This document shows positions 12,035-20,969 of a stretch of 64,000 nt of DNA, in pieces. This stretch comes from Sphingomonas ginkgonis (lineage in GTDB: Bacteria > Pseudomonadota > Alphaproteobacteria > Sphingomonadales > Sphingomonadaceae): positions 1,234,501 to 1,298,500 of the forward strand of contig NZ_RWJF01000001.1 of assembly GCF_003970925.1 (NCBI RefSeq), written 5' to 3'. A program made the position numbers and the translations under genes. A model generated the notes under the pieces. The model ran no database searches and was not told the DNA's origin. It was given only the letters and a program-made list of their open reading frames with translations. The first letter of the stretch is position 1. Each line of letters starts with the position of its first letter.

Positions 12035-12589
12035 TTAGCCTTTCATCGCCGTGGCGAGGGTGTTGAGTTTGGTCCGGATCGAGACGTCGATCATCTGGCT
12101 TCCCAGCCGGACGACGATTCCGCCGAGGATGGAGGGATCGACGCGGGCGTCGATCATGACGTCGCGGCCGGCGCGGGCGCGAAGCTGCTGCTTGAGCTGG
12201 GCGACCTGTTCGTCGTCGAGCGGGCGGGCCGAGACGACCTCGGCGGTGGTCTCGCCGCGATGGTCGGCCGACAGCCGCGTGAACAGACGGATGACCTCGC
12301 CGAGCTGCGACAGACGGCCGTTCTTGGCGAGGACGCCGAGGAATCGGGTGGTGATGGGATCGAGCTGGAGCTGCGCCGACGCGGCCTCAATCGCCTTGCC
12401 GGCATTGACCCGGCCGATCAGCGGCGAGCTGACGACGGTCCGAAGGTCGGCCGATTCGCCGAGCGTCTGGCGGACCGTGTCGAGGCTGCGCGACACGGCG
12501 TCGATCTGCCGTTCGTCGCGGGCCAGATCGAACAGCGCCGACGCATAGCGTCCCGCTAAGCTGGCCCGAATGCCGCCGGATGTCTCCAC
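12035..12589 (-). CDS. atpH: F1Fo ATP synthase delta subunit
   Basis: 184 aa peripheral-stalk connector (OSCP homologue). The start is set at GTG 12589, giving VETSGGIRASLAGRYASALF, the normal N-terminus of the family; a GGAG Shine-Dalgarno lies 10 bases upstream. A longer frame to 12697 exists but its extra 36 residues have no family resemblance. The C-terminal segment (RPLDDEQVAQLKQQLRARAG...DPSILGGIVVRLGSQMIDVS) is conserved. First gene of the operon; the promoter should lie in 12590-12750. Confidence 0.95.
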   Translation of the reverse strand: METSGGIRASLAGRYASALFDLARDERQIDAVSRSLDTVRQTLGESADLRTVVSSPLIGRVNAGKAIEAASAQLQLDPITTRFLGVLAKNGRLSQLGEVIRLFTRLSADHRGETTAEVVSARPLDDEQVAQLKQQLRARAGRDVMIDARVDPSILGGIVVRLGSQMIDVSIRTKLNTLATAMKG

Positions 12590-12751
12590 GCGCAAAAAGC
12601 TCCGAATTGATGTGCGTAGCGGGGCGCCGCAGCCCTCTCGGACCGCCCGCCCCCGCAGGGTTGGCGCGCCCGTAGCAGGGGGCCCGAAGCGATGCAAGAA
12701 GCCGCGCGCCGAGGGCGGCCGAAGGGACGAGGACGTGGCCTCGGGGCGACT

Positions 12752-13228
12752 CTACAGCGTACGGCTGAGAAAGCGCGTGAACTCGCTGTCAGGATAGGTG
12801 CCGAACGGCGGGCAAGGAGTGAAGCCTTCGCGCTGGTAGAGCCGCAGGGCGGGGGCAAAGGCGCCGGTCGAACCGGTTTCGAGGCTGAGCCGGGTCATGC
12901 CGCTCGCCCGAGCGGCGGCCATGAGGTGCGCGAGCAGCGCCGAGCCGACCCCGCGGCCGAGCGCGGCCGGGGCGGTGCGCATCGACTTCACCTCGCCATG
13001 GTCGAGCGCCATCCGCTTGAGCGCGCCCACCCCGAGCAGCCGACCCTCCTCGCGCAGGGTGAAGAGGCGGATCGCCGGGTCGTGCAGCGCGTCGGCGGGA
13101 AGCACGTGGCAGGCGTCGGGCGGCGAGCCATCGCGCATTGCGGCGAAGTGGAAGGCCAGGAGCTTGGCGACGTCGGGGCGGTCCAGCTCGCCCTCGTGGA
13201 TCGTCCAGCCGGTTTGAGCGCAAGCCAT
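12752..13228 (-). CDS. GNAT family N-acetyltransferase
   Basis: 158 aa. The core shows KSMRTAPAALGRGVGSALLAHL (acetyl-CoA pyrophosphate loop G-R-G-V-G around residue 93) followed by RLSLETGSTGAFAPALRLY and a C-terminal REGFTPCPPFGTY, typical of the PhnO/ElaA-like GNAT branch (YjaB/PA4026-like). The substrate is unknown. It is divergent from ada, with 38 bases between start codons, so the two share a promoter region. Confidence 0.85.
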   Translation of the reverse strand: MACAQTGWTIHEGELDRPDVAKLLAFHFAAMRDGSPPDACHVLPADALHDPAIRLFTLREEGRLLGVGALKRMALDHGEVKSMRTAPAALGRGVGSALLAHLMAAARASGMTRLSLETGSTGAFAPALRLYQREGFTPCPPFGTYPDSEFTRFLSRTL

Positions 13229-13266
13229 GGGAAGCGCGACCTAGGGCCAAGGCCTATGGTAGGTCC

Positions 13267-14337
13267 ATGCTGATGCGAACAATTGACGAGGACGCCGCCT
13301 GGGCGGCCTTCGAAGCGCGAGACCGGGCGCAAGACGGCGCGTTCATCGGGGCCGTCACCACGACCGGGATCTACTGCAAGCCGAGCTGCCCGGCACGGCG
13401 GCCCCGGCGCGAGAACGTCCGCTTCTTCGCCGACGCGGCGACGGCGCGCGCCGCCGGGTTCCGGCCCTGCCTGCGCTGCCGCCCGGACGAGGTGGGCCGC
13501 GACCGACAGGCGGTCGCCGCGGCCGTCCGGCTGATCGAGGAAGCGGAGGAAGCACCCACGCTCGAGGCGATCGCCGCCGCGGTCGGCTATGCCCCGCACC
13601 ATTTCCAGCGCCTGTTCAGCCGCGAGATCGGCCTCTCTCCCGCCGCCTATGCCCGCGCGTTCCGGGCGCGCCGCGCCGAGCAGGCGCTGCGCGGAGCGGA
13701 GCGGGTGACCGACGCCATTTACGATAGCGGCTATGCGGCGCCGAGCCGTTTCTATGCCGATGCGAAGGAGAGACTGGGCATGACTCCATCCGCCTGGATC
13801 GACGGCGGGCGCGGCGCGACCGTGCGCTGGACCCGGTCCGACACCGATCTCGGTCCGCTGCTCGTCGCCGCGACCGACAAGGGCATCTGCCGGCTGACGT
13901 TCGACGAGGACGAGGCGGTGCTCGTGCGGCTGTTCCCGAACGCCGAGGTTTGCCGCGACGACGGCGGGCTGGCCGGACTGGTCGCCGGAATCGTCGCCGC
14001 GATCGAGACTCCCGCGAGCGCCCCCGAGCTGCCGATCGACGTCCGCGGAACCGCCTTCCAGGAGCGGGTCTGGGCCGAGCTTCGGCGCATCCCTCCGGGC
14101 GAGACGCGCAGCTACGCCGACATCGCCGCCGCCCTCGGCGCACCCACCGCAACGCGGGCGGTCGGCACCGCAAACGGGCAGAATCCCGTGGCCGTTCTGG
14201 TGCCCTGCCACCGCGTGATTCGAGCGGACGGTACGCTCGGCGGCTATGCGGGCGGGCTCGAACGCAAGCGAAAGCTGTTAACCGCCGAGGGCGTAGATCT
14301 GCGGGAGGACGCCAAGGTTCCTCTGAATGATCGCTAG
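13267..14337 (+). CDS. ada: Bifunctional Ada: methyl-phosphotriester sensor/activator and O6-alkylguanine-DNA methyltransferase
   Basis: 356 aa from ATG 13267. Domain order: Ada zinc domain with C37, C41, C68 and C71 (CKPSC and CLRC; C37 is the expected methyl acceptor), AraC-type HTH at about 82-180, RNaseH-like linker, and the C-terminal MGMT domain with active site VLVPCHRV. It repairs O6-methylguanine and, once methylated at the N-terminal Cys, activates its own regulon. It is divergent from a GNAT gene. All key residues are present. Its own promoter may be self-activated, but no Ada box is obvious in the 38-base gap. Confidence 0.96.
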   Translation: MLMRTIDEDAAWAAFEARDRAQDGAFIGAVTTTGIYCKPSCPARRPRRENVRFFADAATARAAGFRPCLRCRPDEVGRDRQAVAAAVRLIEEAEEAPTLEAIAAAVGYAPHHFQRLFSREIGLSPAAYARAFRARRAEQALRGAERVTDAIYDSGYAAPSRFYADAKERLGMTPSAWIDGGRGATVRWTRSDTDLGPLLVAATDKGICRLTFDEDEAVLVRLFPNAEVCRDDGGLAGLVAGIVAAIETPASAPELPIDVRGTAFQERVWAELRRIPPGETRSYADIAAALGAPTATRAVGTANGQNPVAVLVPCHRVIRADGTLGGYAGGLERKRKLLTAEGVDLREDAKVPLNDR

Positions 14338-14403
14338 TTCGAGTCGGTTCGTCGTAAAGCTGGTTACGGTCACCTTTGCTTTACCTTTCAGGCCGATGAG
14401 CAT

Positions 14404-14430
14404 CCCATCCAACCGATCCGGGGGGATGGG
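14404..14430 (+). promoter_or_regulatory. Leader hairpin covering the Shine-Dalgarno of the CAP-domain gene
   Basis: CCCATCC at 14404-14410 pairs perfectly with GGATGGG at 14424-14430, and the right arm plus the preceding G-run is the only purine-rich ribosome-binding segment before the ATG at 14433. The arrangement would hide the ribosome site in a 7-bp stem. Seen in sequence; any regulatory role is an inference. Confidence 0.4.
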
Positions 14431-14432
14431 AA

Positions 14433-14969
14433 ATGCTTTTCAATTACCGTGTTGCCGCGCTCGCGGCAGCGGCCGTCGCGGCCGCAAGCCTTTCTTCCGG
14501 CGCGGCCGTGGCCATGCCGATGTTCACCAGCGCCTCGGTCCCCGACCGGCTGCTGGCGCAGCAGAACGCCGCTCGCGGCGCCTTGGGCGTCGGGCCGATG
14601 CAGTGGGACGCGTCGCTTGCCGCCGCCGCCGCCGGCTACGCCGCGGAACTCGCGCGCACCGGCCGCTGGGGCCACTCCGACCGCTCCGCGCGGCCGGGGC
14701 AGGGCGAGAATCTCTGGATGGGCACGCGCGGTGCGTTCAGCCCCGAGCAGATGGTCGGCGGCTGGCTGTCCGAGGGCCGCTTCTTCCGCGCCGGCAACTT
14801 CCCGGCGGTGAGCCGTACCGGCAACTGGGAAGATGTCGGCCACTACAGCCAGATCCTGTGGCGCGGGACGACGCACATCGGGTGCGCGATCCGCTCGTCG
14901 CAGGACTATGACTATCTGGTGTGCCGCTATTCGCCGCCAGGCAACGTCGACACGCTTCCAGTCTACTGA
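14433..14969 (+). CDS. Secreted CAP-domain (SCP/PR-1-like) protein
   Basis: 178 aa with a signal peptide (MLFNYRVAALAAAAVAAASL, cleavage probably after AVA near residue 28). The mature part is a CAP domain: LLAQQNAARGALGVGPMQWD, then GHSDRS, GENLWMG, and the signature HYSQILWRGTTHIGC followed by YLVCRYSPPGN. Histidine and glutamate residues of the CAP cavity (H in GHS, E in GENLW, H in GHYSQ) are kept. Family members are extracellular or periplasmic with poorly defined activity. It stands alone, convergent with the photolyase gene. Confidence 0.9.
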   Translation: MLFNYRVAALAAAAVAAASLSSGAAVAMPMFTSASVPDRLLAQQNAARGALGVGPMQWDASLAAAAAGYAAELARTGRWGHSDRSARPGQGENLWMGTRGAFSPEQMVGGWLSEGRFFRAGNFPAVSRTGNWEDVGHYSQILWRGTTHIGCAIRSSQDYDYLVCRYSPPGNVDTLPVY

Positions 14970-14973
14970 GCGC

Positions 14974-16524
14974 TCAGTACACCCAGTCGCTCTCGGGCGG
15001 CTCAAGGGTCGCGAGGAAACGCGCCGCCTGATCCCGGTAGGCCGCGCGCTTCTCCTCGCTCATCCGGTCCCACGTCGCATAAGGGTTGCGCAGCCGGCGG
15101 TTAGGGCCGAGCCGCTCTCGATTGCGGTCGAGGAAATCCCAGTAGAGCGAGTTGAACGGGCAGGCGCGCGGCCCGACCTTCTTCTTCACGTCGTAGACGC
15201 AGTGCGCGCAATAATCGCTCATCCGGTCGATGTAGGCGCCGCTCGCCGCATATGGCTTCGAGGCCATCCGTCCGCCGTCGGCGTGCTGGCTCATCCCGAT
15301 CACGTTGGGCATCTCGACCCATTCATAGGCGTCGGCGTAGACGACGAGGTACCAGTCGCTGACCTCCGCCGGATCGATCCCCGCCAGCATCGCGAAGTTG
15401 CCGAGCACCATCAGCCGCTGGATGTGGTGCGCGAAGCCATTGTCGCGGGTGATCCCGATGCACTCGGCAAGGCATTTCATGTCCGTCTCGCCGGACCAGT
15501 AGAAGCCCGGCAGCTTGCGCCGCGCCTCGAGGAAGTTGCGCTCGCGGTAGCCCTCGCCCTCCCACCAGTAGATGCCGCGGACATATTCGCGCCAGCCGAT
15601 GACCTGGCGAATGAAGCCCTCGACCGCGTTGAGCGGTGCGCGGCCGGCGCGGTACTCGGCCTCGGCGCGGCGGCAGACCTCGAGCGGGTCGAGCAGCCCT
15701 AGGTTGATCGAGGTGGAGACCAGCGCGTGGTTCATCGTCACCTCGCCGATCAGCATCGCGTCCTGAGTCGCGCCGAAGCGGGGCAGGCGCTGACTTAGGA
15801 AATCGGACAAGGCATATTCCGCCTCGTCGGCGGTGACCGGCCACTCGAACCCCTCGAGCGTCCCGAAGTGCGAGCCGAAGCGGTCCTCGACCAGCTCGAT
15901 CACCTCGCGGGTGATCACGTCCTTCTGGAACCGCGGGCGGTCGGGGAAGTCGGTCCCGGGCGGGGCGGCGTCGCGGTTGTCGGCGTCATAGTTCCACCGC
16001 TCGCCCTCGGGCTTGCCGTCCGCACTCATTAGAAGCCCGGTGCGCCGGCGCATGTCGCGGTAGAAATATTCCATGGTGAGCTCGCGCCGCGCGCCGGCCC
16101 AGTCCAGGAACTCCTCGATCGAGCAGAGGAAGCGGGTGTCGGGCAGCAGGCGGACTGGGACAGCAAAGCGTCCTTCCCAGCTCCGCTGCATGGCGAGCAC
16201 GCGCCGCTCGCCCGCCTCGACGGTGCGGATCGCGCTCGCGCGATGGCGCTTCACCGCGCGCTCGACCTCGCCGGTGAAGCTGCCGCTGTTGCCGGGATCG
16301 TCGAGCTTCACATAGTCGACGGCGAAGCCACGCCGGCGGAGTTCCTCCGCGAAGTGCCGCATCGCCGAGAAGATCAGCGCGATCTTCTGCTTGTGGTGCT
16401 TGACGTACTGGGTCTCGTCCCAGACCTCCATCATCAGCACGATCGTGTCGGCGGGCTCGACCCCGACGAGGCTGGGGAGCTGGTGGCTGAGCTGGTCGCC
16501 CAGCACGGGAACGAGAACAGGCAT
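14974..16524 (-). CDS. phrB: FeS bacterial (6-4) photolyase / cryptochrome-related protein
   Basis: 516 aa, the usual size of the FeS-BCP/CryPro group that repairs (6-4) photoproducts with FAD, a lumazine-type antenna and a [4Fe-4S] cluster. Cysteines fall at 351, 439, 442 and 455 (in KCLAEC, YCAHC and RACPF), a spacing identical to the cluster ligands known for the Agrobacterium enzyme (350, 438, 441, 454). The FAD-binding C-terminal region has EGFIRQVIGWREYVRGIYW and GNFAMLAGIDPAEVSDWY. It is convergent with the CAP gene and lies near ada, making a small DNA-damage neighbourhood. Confidence 0.95.
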   Translation of the reverse strand: MPVLVPVLGDQLSHQLPSLVGVEPADTIVLMMEVWDETQYVKHHKQKIALIFSAMRHFAEELRRRGFAVDYVKLDDPGNSGSFTGEVERAVKRHRASAIRTVEAGERRVLAMQRSWEGRFAVPVRLLPDTRFLCSIEEFLDWAGARRELTMEYFYRDMRRRTGLLMSADGKPEGERWNYDADNRDAAPPGTDFPDRPRFQKDVITREVIELVEDRFGSHFGTLEGFEWPVTADEAEYALSDFLSQRLPRFGATQDAMLIGEVTMNHALVSTSINLGLLDPLEVCRRAEAEYRAGRAPLNAVEGFIRQVIGWREYVRGIYWWEGEGYRERNFLEARRKLPGFYWSGETDMKCLAECIGITRDNGFAHHIQRLMVLGNFAMLAGIDPAEVSDWYLVVYADAYEWVEMPNVIGMSQHADGGRMASKPYAASGAYIDRMSDYCAHCVYDVKKKVGPRACPFNSLYWDFLDRNRERLGPNRRLRNPYATWDRMSEEKRAAYRDQAARFLATLEPPESDWVY

Positions 16525-16549
16525 ACGGCCCGCTCAACGCATCAGGTTG

Positions 16550-18718
16550 CTAAAGGAAACTATAAGGGTCGACGTCGACCGCGACGCGGACCTTCGCGCT
16601 CCATTCGACGGTCCCGAGCCAGTCGCGGATGACGTCCTGCACGTCGAGCTTGCGCGCGGCGTGGACCAGCAGCCTCTGGCGGTGGCGGCCGCGGAGCATG
16701 GCGAGCGGGGCGGGAGCGGGGCCGAACACCGCCATTCCCTCTACCTCGGGCGCGGCTTGGCCGATCCGGCGGGCGACGCCCTCCGCCTCCTGCGCGTCCT
16801 CGGCCGAGACGATGATCGCCGCCAGCCGCCCGAACGGCGGCATCGCTGCCTCTCGGCGGGCCTCGGTCTCGGCGGCGTAGAAGCCGGGCGCGTCGCCGGC
16901 GATCAGTGCGGCGATGACCGGCGCGTCCGGGTCATGGGTCTGGATCAGGACACGCCCCGGCTTCTCGCCGCGCCCGGCGCGCCCGGCGACCTGGCTGATC
17001 TGCTGGAAGCTGCGCTCCGCCGCGCGAAGGTCGCCACCCTGGAGCCCGAGGTCGGCGTCGACCACCCCGACGAGGGTCAGGTTGGGGAAATGATAGCCCT
17101 TGGTGACGAGCTGGGTGCCGATGACGATGTCGATCTCGTGCGCTTCCATCGCGCGGACGAACTCGGCGGCGCGCTGGGGCGACCAGATGGTGTCGGAGGT
17201 GACGATCGCGGTCCGCGCCTCGGGGAAGAGCGCGGCGACCTCGTCGGCGATCCGCTCCACCCCCGGCCCGCAGGCGACCAGGCTGTCCTGCTCGCCGCAC
17301 TCGGGGCATTCCTGGGGCGGCGGGATCACCAGCCCGCAATGATGGCAGGCGAGCCGGTGCATCAGCCGGTGCTCAACCATCCATGCGGTGCAGTTGGGGC
17401 ACTGGAAGCGATGGCCGCAATGGCGGCAGAGGGTTAGCGGCGCAAAGCCGCGACGATTAAGGAAGAGCAGGCTCTGCTCGCCCGCTTCGAGATTGGCCTC
17501 GAGCTCCGCGACGAGGCTCGGCGCGAGCCAGCGTCCGCGCGGCGGCGGGTCCTTGGTTAGGTCGACGGCGCGAAGCTCGGGCAGGCGGGCGCCGGCGAAG
17601 CGGATCGGCAGCTGGACCTCGCGGTAGCGGCCGATCTCGACCATGTGGCGGGTTTCGACGGCCGGAGTGGCGGAGGAGAGGATGACGGGCACGTCCTCGA
17701 AATGGCCGCGCATCACCGCCACGTCGCGGGCATGGTACTGGACCCCGTCCTCCTGCTTGAACGAGGGCTCGTGCGCCTCGTCGACGACGATCAGCCCGAG
17801 GTTCGCGTAGGGGAGGAAGAGGGCTGAGCGGGCGCCGACGGTGACGCTCGCCTCGCCGCTGGCTATCCCGCGCCAGGTCCGGCGCCGCTGGGAAGAGCGG
17901 AGGTCGCTGTGCCAAGCGGCCGGAGCGCAGCCAAACCGCGCCTGAAACCGCTTCAGGAAGGGCTCGGTGAGCGCGATCTCGGGAAGGAGGACAAGCGCCT
18001 GCTTCCCGTGGCGCAGGCACTCGGCGATCGCCTCGAAATAGACCTCGGTCTTGCCCGAGCCAGTGACGCCGTCGAGCAGCGCGGGGTCGAAGCCCTTGCC
18101 GATCGCGCCGGCGAGGCTGGCCGCCGCTTGGGCCTGGTCGGGCGAGAGGGTGGGCGGCGCGAAGTCGGGGTCGGGACAGTCGAGCGGCCGGTCGGCCTCG
18201 ACCGCCACTGCTTCAAGCGCACCGGCGTTGACCAGTCCGCGCAACACCGCGTCACTGACCTCGGCGTGGTCGGCGAGCTCGCGGATCGTACCCTGCCGTC
18301 CTTCCAGCCGCTCGAGCGCCTGCATGCGCTGCGGGGTAAGGCGGGGCGGGACCTGCCCGGTCGGACGATATTCGGTGAGCTGGCGCGGGCCGGCCAGCGC
18401 GCTCGACGAGGGCAGGACCATCCTGAGCACCGCGGCGAGCGGGCTGAGGTAATAGTCGGCGGTCCATTCGCACAGGCGGCGCAGCGGAGCGCGGACCGGT
18501 GGAACGTCGATCAGCCCGGCGAGCGGACGGAGCCGGTTGTCGCCGACTTCCTCGGTCGGCAGTCGCTCGGCCTCCCACGCGACCCCGATCAGCTGGCGCG
18601 GGCCGAGCGGTGCGACGACCACGCTGCCGGGCTCGACCGCGAGCCCCTCCGGCACGCGATAGTCGAGCGGCCCGAGCGCGGCATTCAAGGTAACGACACG
18701 GCAGCGAGGGAGAGGCAT
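16550..18718 (-). CDS. priA: Primosomal replication restart helicase PriA
   Basis: 722 aa from ATG 18718 (MPLPRCRVVTLNAALGPLDY, the 3'-DNA-binding domain start). The same frame stays open far upstream to 19531, but that part is antisense-frame sequence of the DUF2306 gene and is rejected. Helicase motifs: Walker A DGVTGSGKTEVY, DEAH in IVVDEAHEPSFKQEDG, and GTQLVTKGYHFPNLTLVGVV. Two zinc sites are seen in CRHCGHRFQCPNC and CHHCG...CPEC. It restarts collapsed forks by loading DnaB. Confidence 0.96.
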   Translation of the reverse strand: MPLPRCRVVTLNAALGPLDYRVPEGLAVEPGSVVVAPLGPRQLIGVAWEAERLPTEEVGDNRLRPLAGLIDVPPVRAPLRRLCEWTADYYLSPLAAVLRMVLPSSSALAGPRQLTEYRPTGQVPPRLTPQRMQALERLEGRQGTIRELADHAEVSDAVLRGLVNAGALEAVAVEADRPLDCPDPDFAPPTLSPDQAQAAASLAGAIGKGFDPALLDGVTGSGKTEVYFEAIAECLRHGKQALVLLPEIALTEPFLKRFQARFGCAPAAWHSDLRSSQRRRTWRGIASGEASVTVGARSALFLPYANLGLIVVDEAHEPSFKQEDGVQYHARDVAVMRGHFEDVPVILSSATPAVETRHMVEIGRYREVQLPIRFAGARLPELRAVDLTKDPPPRGRWLAPSLVAELEANLEAGEQSLLFLNRRGFAPLTLCRHCGHRFQCPNCTAWMVEHRLMHRLACHHCGLVIPPPQECPECGEQDSLVACGPGVERIADEVAALFPEARTAIVTSDTIWSPQRAAEFVRAMEAHEIDIVIGTQLVTKGYHFPNLTLVGVVDADLGLQGGDLRAAERSFQQISQVAGRAGRGEKPGRVLIQTHDPDAPVIAALIAGDAPGFYAAETEARREAAMPPFGRLAAIIVSAEDAQEAEGVARRIGQAAPEVEGMAVFGPAPAPLAMLRGRHRQRLLVHAARKLDVQDVIRDWLGTVEWSAKVRVAVDVDPYSFL

Positions 18719-18774
18719 TTGCGCCGTCTTTGGGGGTCGGCAGCCAAGGGCGCAAGGTCCGGCCGCACGGCGGC

Positions 18775-19635
18775 CTAGAGCGGCGCGCCGGTCACCCCGC
18801 TGACCATGCCCGGCACCCAGAACTGCACGGCGAAGTAGAAGCTGGCGGTCAGCACGAAGGCGCTGGCGGTGACCAGCACCGCCGCCGCTCCGGCCTTCAG
18901 CGCCGAGTGCGGGGCCATCCGGCGGGTGCGGATGAAAAGCTCGGCGACAACGAGGTTGGGCAGGTAGAAGAAGAAGTCCATGAAATAGTCGAACGGGCCG
19001 CGGAACAAGTGGGTGTGACCGACCTTGCCGGCGATCATGAACCAGAAGCCATAGTCGATCCGGAACAGCCAGGACCCGACCACCAGCGAGAAGAGCCGGA
19101 TCGCCCATGCCCGGTGCCGTTCGAACCGGCGCGCCTGCGCTTCCGTATAGGCCTTGACCGAGCAGAGCGTGACGAGCACGCCATAGCCCGCCAGTCCGAC
19201 GTTCATCACCGGACCGCCGATCGTGCCCGCGACTAGAATGAAGACCAGCCCGCCTACCCCGGCGATGCCCGCGGCAGCGACATAGATCCGCCCGAGCCAG
19301 CGGTGAAGCGCGGGATACGCGCGCCGGATGCTGCCCATCAGCTGGAGCGGCCCGAGGATCAGCAACAGCCCGCCAGCGAGAAAGTGCACGCCGATACCGG
19401 CCGTCGCCGACGGCGCGTTCGCAGGATGGAGGAAGTCGAGCGACTCGTTCCAGCGGTCGAGCGTCCCGTGCAACGCCGTGCCGCCGAAGAAGAGCAGCAT
19501 GTAGAGGCCGAAGACCGCCCCGCTCGCCCACACCGAACCGGCAAGGGTCCAGCCGGACCAGCGCACGACCCGGTCGATCAAGGGAACCGAAGTCCCGGAC
19601 GTTCCGCTGCTCAGCGGTTCAGCGACGCTTACCAT
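18775..19635 (-). CDS. DUF2306 multi-pass membrane protein
   Basis: 286 aa with about seven hydrophobic segments. The family signature sequence RRAYPALHRWLGRIYVAAAG lies around residue 105, and ERHRAWAIRLFSLVVGSWLFR around 174; the histidines and arginines in these are the hallmark of DUF2306. Function is unknown. It precedes priA on the same strand but with 56 bases between, and its downstream overlap with other frames is not meaningful. Confidence 0.85.
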   Translation of the reverse strand: MVSVAEPLSSGTSGTSVPLIDRVVRWSGWTLAGSVWASGAVFGLYMLLFFGGTALHGTLDRWNESLDFLHPANAPSATAGIGVHFLAGGLLLILGPLQLMGSIRRAYPALHRWLGRIYVAAAGIAGVGGLVFILVAGTIGGPVMNVGLAGYGVLVTLCSVKAYTEAQARRFERHRAWAIRLFSLVVGSWLFRIDYGFWFMIAGKVGHTHLFRGPFDYFMDFFFYLPNLVVAELFIRTRRMAPHSALKAGAAAVLVTASAFVLTASFYFAVQFWVPGMVSGVTGAPL

Positions 19636-19698
19636 GACCCGAGTTCAAGTCAGAACCGGACCGGCGTCAAATGAAATCGAAGCGGCTAGACCTGCGCG

Positions 19699-20478
19699 TT
19701 ACTTGCCGCGCTTCTTCCGATGGCTGTCGAGATCCAGAACCGCGAACTCGTCGTCTTCGCGGAGCAGCCCAAGCCGGCGGGCGACTTCCTGATAGGCCTC
19801 GGCCTCGCCGCCCAGATCCTGGCGGAAGCGGTCCTTGTCGAGCTTCTCGTTCGACTTCATGTCCCACAGCCGGCAGCCGTCGGGGCTAATCTCGTCGGCG
19901 AGGATGATGCGGCTGTAGTCGCCGTCCCACACCCGCCCGAACTCGAGCTTGAAGTCGACCAGCCGGATCCCGATCGCCGCGAACATGCCGCACATGAAGT
20001 CGTTCACGCGGATCGCCATGTCGGCGATGTCGTTCATCTCGTCCTGGCTGGCCCAGCCGAAGCAGGCGATGTGCTCGTCTGCGATCATCGGGTCGCCGAG
20101 CGCATCGTCCTTGTAGTAGTATTCGATGATCGTGCGGGGCAGCTGCGTGCCTTCCTCGATCCCGAGCCGCTTGGACAGCGAGCCCGCCGCCACGTTGCGG
20201 ATCACCACCTCGATCGGCACGATCTCGCACTGGCGAATGAGCTGCTCGCGCATGTTCAGCCGGCGGATGAAGTGCGTGGGGACGCCGATCGTCGCCAGCG
20301 AGGTGAAGATATGCTCGCTGATCCGGTTGTTGAGCACGCCCTTGCCGCTGATCGTGCCGCGCTTCTGCGCGTTGAAGGCGGTCGCGTCGTCCTTGAAATA
20401 CTGGATCAGCGTGCCCGGCTCCGGACCCTCGTAGAGGATCTTGGCCTTGCCCTCGTAGATCTGGCGGCGACGAGCCAT
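19699..20478 (-). CDS. purC: Phosphoribosylaminoimidazole-succinocarboxamide synthase
   Basis: 259 aa SAICAR synthetase, step 8 of purine synthesis (CAIR + Asp + ATP). Start ATG 20478 gives [20 protein letters not shown]; an upstream in-frame ATG at 20496 adds six residues without homology. Motifs [35 protein letters not shown] and VDFKLEFGR are intact. In many bacteria purS-purQ follow purC; here purC is alone. An inverted repeat (ACCCCGG/CCGGGGT arms, 20513-20555) lies in its leader region. Confidence 0.96.
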   Translation of the reverse strand: MARRRQIYEGKAKILYEGPEPGTLIQYFKDDATAFNAQKRGTISGKGVLNNRISEHIFTSLATIGVPTHFIRRLNMREQLIRQCEIVPIEVVIRNVAAGSLSKRLGIEEGTQLPRTIIEYYYKDDALGDPMIADEHIACFGWASQDEMNDIADMAIRVNDFMCGMFAAIGIRLVDFKLEFGRVWDGDYSRIILADEISPDGCRLWDMKSNEKLDKDRFRQDLGGEAEAYQEVARRLGLLREDDEFAVLDLDSHRKKRGK

Positions 20479-20606
20479 CGGCGACACTGCTCCCAATCGC
20501 GTCGAAACAAAGACCCCGGCCGAAGCTCTGCGTGAAGTCGAGCCAGGACCGGGGTGGCCGCGCTATAGGCGAGGGAGGCTGCAAGGGCAATCGGAAGCGG
20601 TGTCGC

Positions 20607-20789
20607 TCACGCCACCCGGCGCCACTCCGGTTTGCGGGGCCGGGGCTCGGGCCGGCTCCACGGCGCGGCGAACTGGATGCGGTGCAGCGCGCGGAAGCTT
20701 TCCGCCAGACTGGCGACCAGCCGCAGCGCCGCGGCGTTGAGCTGCTGGCGGGCCTCGCGATAGTTCCGGTCGAAGATTTCGTCGATCAT
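20607..20789 (-). CDS. Small basic protein of unknown function, divergent from LysR
   Basis: 60 aa from ATG 20789 with a strong AAGGAG Shine-Dalgarno 7 bases before it. Sequence starts MIDEIFDRNYREARQQLNAA, with an amphipathic helix (RLVASLAESFRALHRIQF) and a proline/arginine tail ending PRKPEWRRVA. It is divergent from the LysR-type gene across 180 bases, which suggests it could be that regulator's target. No family was recognised with certainty. Confidence 0.7.
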   Translation of the reverse strand: MIDEIFDRNYREARQQLNAAALRLVASLAESFRALHRIQFAAPWSRPEPRPRKPEWRRVA

Positions 20790-20942
20790 CTCGTCTCTCC
20801 TTCTCGTCCGCATCGAGGCAGCCGCAACCGGTCCGAACCGGCATCGCGCCGGGCCGCCGATCATCAGCTGAGCTGGTCGGCTGCTGCTCTCCTCATCTAC
20901 GCTCCCGACGTGCTGACGGCCAATCAAAGGCTCGACACACCC

Positions 20943-20959
20943 GATAAGCTGGGCTTATC
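20943..20959. promoter_or_regulatory. Candidate LysR-type operator (perfect 7-bp inverted repeat)
   Basis: GATAAGC-TGG-GCTTATC is a perfect interrupted palindrome ending 10 bases before the ATG of the LysR gene and within the divergent region shared with the small 60-aa gene. It has the T-N11-A spacing class (T at 20945, A at 20957) expected for LysR recognition sites. Position so close to the start suggests autorepression. Binding is inferred. Confidence 0.5.
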
Positions 20960-20969
20960 AGCTGGGTTG

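Noticed and set aside
18719..19531. Upstream extension of the priA frame
   Set aside because: It overlaps the DUF2306 gene in another frame; PriA homology begins at 18718.
20513..20555. ACCCCGG/CCGGGGT inverted repeat before purC
   Set aside because: Long loop, no U-run and no purine riboswitch features, so not called as a regulatory element.
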